Assembly (NCBI GenBank): GCA_023376005.1
Contig: CM042148.1
Span: forward strand, 66,277,598-66,341,597
Length of the DNA stretch: 64,000 nucleotides
From: Doryteuthis pealeii
Lineage: Eukaryota; Mollusca; Cephalopoda; Myopsida; Loliginidae
Direction: 5' to 3'
The notes under the pieces are model-generated. The model was not told where the DNA came from, searched no databases, and saw only the letters and a program-made list of their open reading frames with translations. How positions within the stretch are numbered: position 1 is the first letter of the stretch; each line of letters begins with the position of its first letter. Shown here piece after piece: positions 59,326-64,000 of this stretch. A program made the position numbers and the translations under genes.

Positions 59326-59527
59326 GATACAGTCAGCGTATTCTAAACCACACAGACAGTTTAAAAAGTTTTCTGAGAACATTTCAGAACTTTGGGGGAA
59401 TTGTTTTTAATAAACTTAATTCATTGACCAGAGACGGATCGAAGACAACTTTGTAAAGTATTTAAATGCTGTGAATAATTTTCCGACAAAATGAATTGCA
59501 AGACTCAAAAAAAGAAACACATATACA

Positions 59528-59536
<9 letters not shown>

Positions 59537-59617
<81 letters not shown>
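59537..59617. repeat. (TA)n tract
   Basis: About 80 bp of nearly pure TA. Confidence 0.95.
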
Positions 59618-59619
<2 letters not shown>

Positions 59620-59919
59620 AAGAGAGAGAAAAAGAAGACAACCTTATGTAAAAGGCTGGCTTCAAAAGATATGACGCTTGCAATTTTTTGTCATTCTCCT
59701 CTTTAATGAATGCAATGAAAGAAAAAGAAATAACTCGTTTTAATATGCGAATGTGGAGAATATTGATTCGTGATTAATTAAGGATTTTAATTAGGAATCT
59801 CATAAGAGCATTTCGAAAATCATGTGACGTTAAAAATTTATTTACTGTATATTTTTTGGTTGTTTTGTTTCACTTGCTTTGCTGTATTCAAAAGTGTGGC
59901 ACAGACTATCCTTAATAAA

Positions 59920-60170
59920 CTTTTCTTACTAATTAAATTCGTTCATTCATCATTTTTGTCCAATTGTTTTTTGGTTTTGGGGGATTTTTTTGGTTTTGTT
60001 GTTGTTTTTTTACGTTTTCTTTCTTTCGTTCTTTCTTTCTTTCTTTCTAATTAGATTTGTTCATTCAAAATTTTCTTTCGTCCCTATTCTCTTTCATTCT
60101 TTCTTTCTTTCTTTCTAATTAATTTGTTCATTCAGTATATTTATCACATTTTTTTAATGTTTTCATTCAT

Positions 60171-60214
<44 letters not shown>

Positions 60215-60399
60215 ACTAATTAAATTCGTTCATTCATCATTTTTGTCCAATTGTTTTTCTTCATCTTTCTTTTTTTCTTTCTTTCTAATTAAATTCGTTC
60301 ATTCATCATTTTTGTCCAATTGTTTTTCTACGTCTTTCTTTCTTTCTTTCTTTCTTTCTTACGAATTAAATTCGTTTATTCATCATTTTTGTCCAATTG

Positions 60400-60430
<31 letters not shown>

Positions 60431-60544
60431 AATTAAATTCGTTCATTCATCATTTTTGTCCAATTGTTTTTTCTTCATCTTTCTTTTTTCTTTCTTTCTA
60501 ATTAAATTCGTTCATTCATCATTTTGTCCAATTGTTTTTCTACG

Positions 60545-60576
<32 letters not shown>

Positions 60577-60615
60577 ACGAATTAAATTCGTTTATTCATC
60601 ATTTTTGTCCAATTG

Positions 60616-60650
<35 letters not shown>

Positions 60651-61197
60651 AATTAAATTCGTTCATTCATCATTTTTGTCCAATTGTTTTTCTACGTTTT
60701 CTGTCTTTCTTTCTTTCTTCTAATTAAATTCGTTGATTCATCATTTTTGTCCAATTGTTTTTCTACGTTTTCTGTCTTTCTTTCTTTCTTTCTTTCTTTC
60801 TAATTAAATTCGCTCCTTCATCATTTTTGTACAATTGTTTTTCCACGTCTTTCTTTCTTTTCTTTCTTTCGTTCATTCATCATTTTGTCCAATTGTTTTT
60901 CTACGTTTTCTGTCTTTCTTTCTTTCTTCTAATTAAATTCGTTGATTCATCATTTTTGTCCAATTGTTTTTCTACGTTTTCTTTCTTTCTTTCTTTCCTT
61001 CTAATTAAATTCGTTCATTCATCATTTTGTCCAATTGTTTTTCTACGTCTTTTTTCTTTCTTTCTTTCTTCCTTTCTAATTAAATTCGTTCATTTATAAT
61101 TTTTGTCCAATTGTTTCTACGTTTTTCTTTCTTTCTTTCTTTCTTACTAATTAAATTCGTTTATTCATCATTTTTGTCCAATTGTTTTTCTACGTTT

Positions 61198-61240
<43 letters not shown>

Positions 61241-61293
61241 AATTAAATTCGTTTATTCATCATTTTTGTCCAATTGTTTTTCTACGTTTTCTG

Positions 61294-61337
<44 letters not shown>

Positions 61338-61400
61338 ACTAATTAAATTCGTTTATTCATCATTTTTGTCCAATTGTTTTTCTACGTTTTCTTTCTTTCT

Positions 61401-61440
<40 letters not shown>

Positions 61441-61568
61441 ACTAATCAAAATCGTTCATTCATCATTTTTGTCCAATTGTTTTTCTACGTTTTTCTTTCT
61501 TTCTTTCTTTCTTTCTTACTAATTAAATTCGATCATTCATCATTTTTGTCCAATTGTTTTTCTACGTT

Positions 61569-61602
<34 letters not shown>

Positions 61603-61877
61603 ACTAATTAAAATCGTTTATTCATCATTGTTGTCCAATTGTTTTTCTACGTTTTTCTTTCTTTCTTACTAATTGATTTCGTTCATTCATCATTTTTGTC
61701 CAATTGTTTTTCTACGTTTTCTGTCTTTCTTTCTTTCTCTCTAATATCATTCTTTCATTCTTACTCTCTTTCTATTCTTATTGCTATCTTCTTTTTTCTT
61801 TCTTTCTTTCTTTCTTTCAAATGTCGTTATATCATTGACACCCTCTTTCCATTTTTATTCCAATTTTCTTTTTTCCC

Positions 61878-61908
<31 letters not shown>

Positions 61909-61960
61909 AAATGATATTGTTTCATTCTTACTATCCGTTTTTACAACTATCTCCCTTTAT
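59920..61960 (+). repeat. Minisatellite with (TTTC)n spacers
   Basis: About 20 copies of a core, aattaaattcgttcattcat + catttttgtccaattg + tttttctacg, each followed by (TTTC)n of varying length, for a period of about 65-100 bp. Degenerate at both ends. Phe/Leu/Ser-rich frames are artefacts. Confidence 0.95.
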
Positions 61961-62514
61961 TCTTTCCTTCCTTCTAACTATACTTTCTTATATGACTCCC
62001 GCCTTATTGTCAAGCGACACTGGTGACCAGTACGTACTAGTTTCAGTATAAAGGATAAAAACATTCTAAATTCAAATAGACTCAGACCATAAAGAATACA
62101 TAAGTCTTTTAATTGGAATGAGGTGTAACTTTTCAAACGCAATGCCTCCCGAAGAGTCTGGTTCGTATAGAGAACGAATGAAAAATGTTTTTCTTTATTT
62201 CGATTTCGTACACTGAATCTAAGTCTCTTCAAAAAGTCTTTAAGAAAAAGAAAAGAGCTACAAAGTAAAACGAATAAATTTGAAATTGATAAAACGAATC
62301 TTTGAAAATGGTCAAATAGAATAAAAAAGGAAAAAAATAAAATCGTTGCAGACTGGGCGAGTGAATATTATATTTATTCATTTGAAGTTTATTAATAGAC
62401 GCCATTGTTTTTTTTTAGTCTTTCAAATAAAGATCTCTGGAAGTGATTCAAGTTTCACTTTAGCCAGTTTTAACCTTTGGAAAGACAAAAAAACAACAAC
62501 GAAAAAAGTGAAGA

Positions 62515-62520
<6 letters not shown>
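61960..62520. other. Unassigned spacer
   Basis: No recognised gene. The minus-strand frame at 61978-62232 has no domain. Confidence 0.4.
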
Positions 62521-62573
<53 letters not shown>

Positions 62574-62860
62574 CTGGACCTTGCCAGAGAACTGAAAAAG
62601 TCATGGAATATGAAAGTCAAAGTTATACCAATTGTAGTTGAAGCACTTGGAACGGTCCCAAAAAGATTGGGAAAAAAGTTTGGGAAAAAAGTTTGGGAAA
62701 TTTGGAAATCAGAGGGAGAATCGAGACCATCCAGATGACTGCACTGCTGTAATCTGCCGGAATACTCAGAAGAGTCCTGGAGACCCGAGGAGACTTGTTG
62801 TCACTCAGACTCCAGTGAAAGGCCATCAGCTAACGCTGATGTGAAAAACTCAAAAGGAGT
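62520..62860 (+). pseudogene. R2-like LINE C-terminal fragment after (AAT)n
   Basis: An (AAT)n tract (62518-62571) is followed by TWTLPEN, GTVPKRLGKKFGK (with a duplicated gaaaaaagtttg), ESRPSR, SARILRRVLETRG- and VVTQTPVKGHQLTL-like residues across frames, and the 3' end gtgaaaaactcaaaaggag. Its tail (AAT)n (62862-62911) leads into the next copy. Confidence 0.75.
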
Positions 62861-62861
62861 G

Positions 62862-62911
<50 letters not shown>

Positions 62912-62914
62912 CTT

Positions 62915-63325
62915 CGCGATGAAGACGGATCGCCCTATCTCAGCAAGGAGACCAGACCTAGTATTGATTAACAAAAAAAATGAGAACTTGTTAACTGGTA
63001 GACTTTGCAGTTCCATCAGATTACGGGGTAAAATGAAGGAAAACGAAAAGATAGACAAATACCTGGACCTTGCAAGAGAATTGAAAAATCTGTGGAATAT
63101 GAGTGTCAAAGTGATACCAATTGTAGTTGGTGCACTTGGAACGGTCCAAAAAACTTTGTAAAAAAGACTGGAGAATCTGGAAATCAGAGGAAGAATTGAG
63201 ACCATCCAGACTACTACATTGCTGCAGTCGGCTAGAATACTCAGAAGTATCCCGGGGATTTTTGTCACTCAGACTCTAGTGAAAGACTATCAGCCAACAT
63301 TGGTGGGAAAAACTCGAAAGGAGGG
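62915..63325 (+). pseudogene. R2-like LINE C-terminal fragment
   Basis: MKTDRPISARRPDLVLINKK, then (after a frameshift) LVDFAV at about 62996-63013, EKIDKYLDLARELKNLWN, VKVIPIVVGALGTV, stop, and IRGRIETIQTT, SARILRS and TLVKDYQPTLV. The RPD...D endonuclease core is visible. (AAT)/(AAC) tails follow at 63330-63415. Confidence 0.8.
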
Positions 63326-63411
63326 AAATAATAACAATGATAATAATAATAATAATAACAACATCAACAACAACAACAACCACAACAACAACAAAAACAA
63401 TAATAATAATA

Positions 63412-63440
63412 ATAATGTGAAAAACCGAAAAGGAGTAGTA

Positions 63441-63492
<52 letters not shown>
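63412..63492 (+). repeat. LINE 3' tail remnant plus (TAA)n
   Basis: gtgaaaaaccgaaaaggagt then (TAA)n. Only the last bases of the LINE 3' UTR are present. Confidence 0.7.
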
Positions 63493-63494
63493 AA

Positions 63495-63885
63495 TAAATA
63501 GCATAAAATTCTGAAAGAAATAAAAAAAATTGCCTTGTGAATACCAAAAACTTGACAGACATTTCCTGATATGTGTTGTTCATTTTCGAAAGAGGTGGTT
63601 CACAGACCGTTTGAAATGTGGAAATGTTCTATTTGGTGTCGAGACACATTTCTTTCCCCCAAAGAAGAAAGTAAATCGATATTGACCAATTATAAAACGT
63701 AAACAAATGGATAATAAAATCTAAGAAACAACGAATTGTAAGACTTGAACTTTGGTCGAAAAATAAGCACAATTGTTTGTATTTGTACAGGAAAGTTTTT
63801 TGTTTAAAGTAAAAGTTTTCAATATTCAATATAAAAAGCGACTCATTGGGCTAACTTCATTGCAGACATATTTCGTTAACAAAAT
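63495..63885. other. Unassigned spacer
   Basis: No gene or repeat recognised. Confidence 0.4.
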
Positions 63886-64000
63886 ATTTCTTTGATTTTC
63901 TTTGATAGTATTTCTTTGGTTATATTTCTTTGGCTATGTTTCTTTGGTTATATTTCTTTGGTTATATTTCTTTGGTTTTCTATGGTTATATTTCTTTGGT
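63885..64000 (+). repeat. TTTCTTTGGTTATA short tandem repeat
   Basis: About eight units of 12-14 bp running off the window end. Confidence 0.85.

Overview
This 64-kb window looks like intergenic DNA from a large, repeat-rich animal genome. A cephalopod mollusc, probably an octopus, is my best guess. That rests on two tRNA-derived SINE groups resembling the Lys-type (OK) and Arg-type (OR) SINEs described from octopus, on very heavy TA/GA/TC/GATA microsatellites, and on a C2H2 zinc-finger fragment of the type expanded in cephalopods. It is an inference, not a database match. I find no intact protein-coding gene, tRNA gene or rRNA gene. Every protein similarity I recognise is a decayed transposon or gene fragment.

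Layout. 0.8-5.4 kb: a 2.3-kb block present twice in tandem, joined at the only N (3095), each copy holding a hAT-type MITE and a long-TIR MITE nested in an older repeat (family A). 5.7-8.96 kb: a 149-bp satellite, 22 monomers, with an 8-monomer higher-order repeat. 9-17.5 kb: a LINE end fragment, two non-autonomous Helitrons, SINEs, repeat family B and a foldback element (family D). 17.8-21.1 kb: CA/GA/GAA/TC microsatellites. 21.5-26.3 kb: decayed pieces of a LINE with an R2-like C-terminal half, a third Helitron and an LTR-like block. 26.4-35.6 kb: families A and B, a mariner remnant, a 0.5-kb duplication and a tRNA-like tandem trimer. 36-40.3 kb: foldback elements, one carrying a hammerhead-like fold, a complete OK-type SINE, Tc1 and LINE fragments. 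41-46.5 kb: a 4-kb minisatellite built around (TATC)n, ending at a 5S-rRNA-derived SINE. 47.5-48.5 kb: several hammerhead-ribozyme-like folds among TA tracts. 49-59 kb: family D and E copies, SINEs, a minisatellite with GA/GAT spacers, the zinc-finger fragment, a solo LTR inside a second minisatellite, and perfect hairpins. 59.9-62 kb: a (TTTC)n-spaced minisatellite. 62.5-63.5 kb: more LINE pieces with (TAA)n tails.

Three threads run through the window. (1) Several unrelated repeat types (tRNA-headed SINEs, a 5S-headed SINE and family A) end in the same 3' hairpin module, which suggests a common LINE partner. (2) Short TA-flanked elements repeatedly contain a CTGANGA / stem II / GAAA arrangement, and four of them also fold with stems I and III in hammerhead order. 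(3) Three minisatellites have the same design: a unique core co-amplified with a microsatellite. Coordinates of degenerate repeats are approximate, to within about 10-30 bp.
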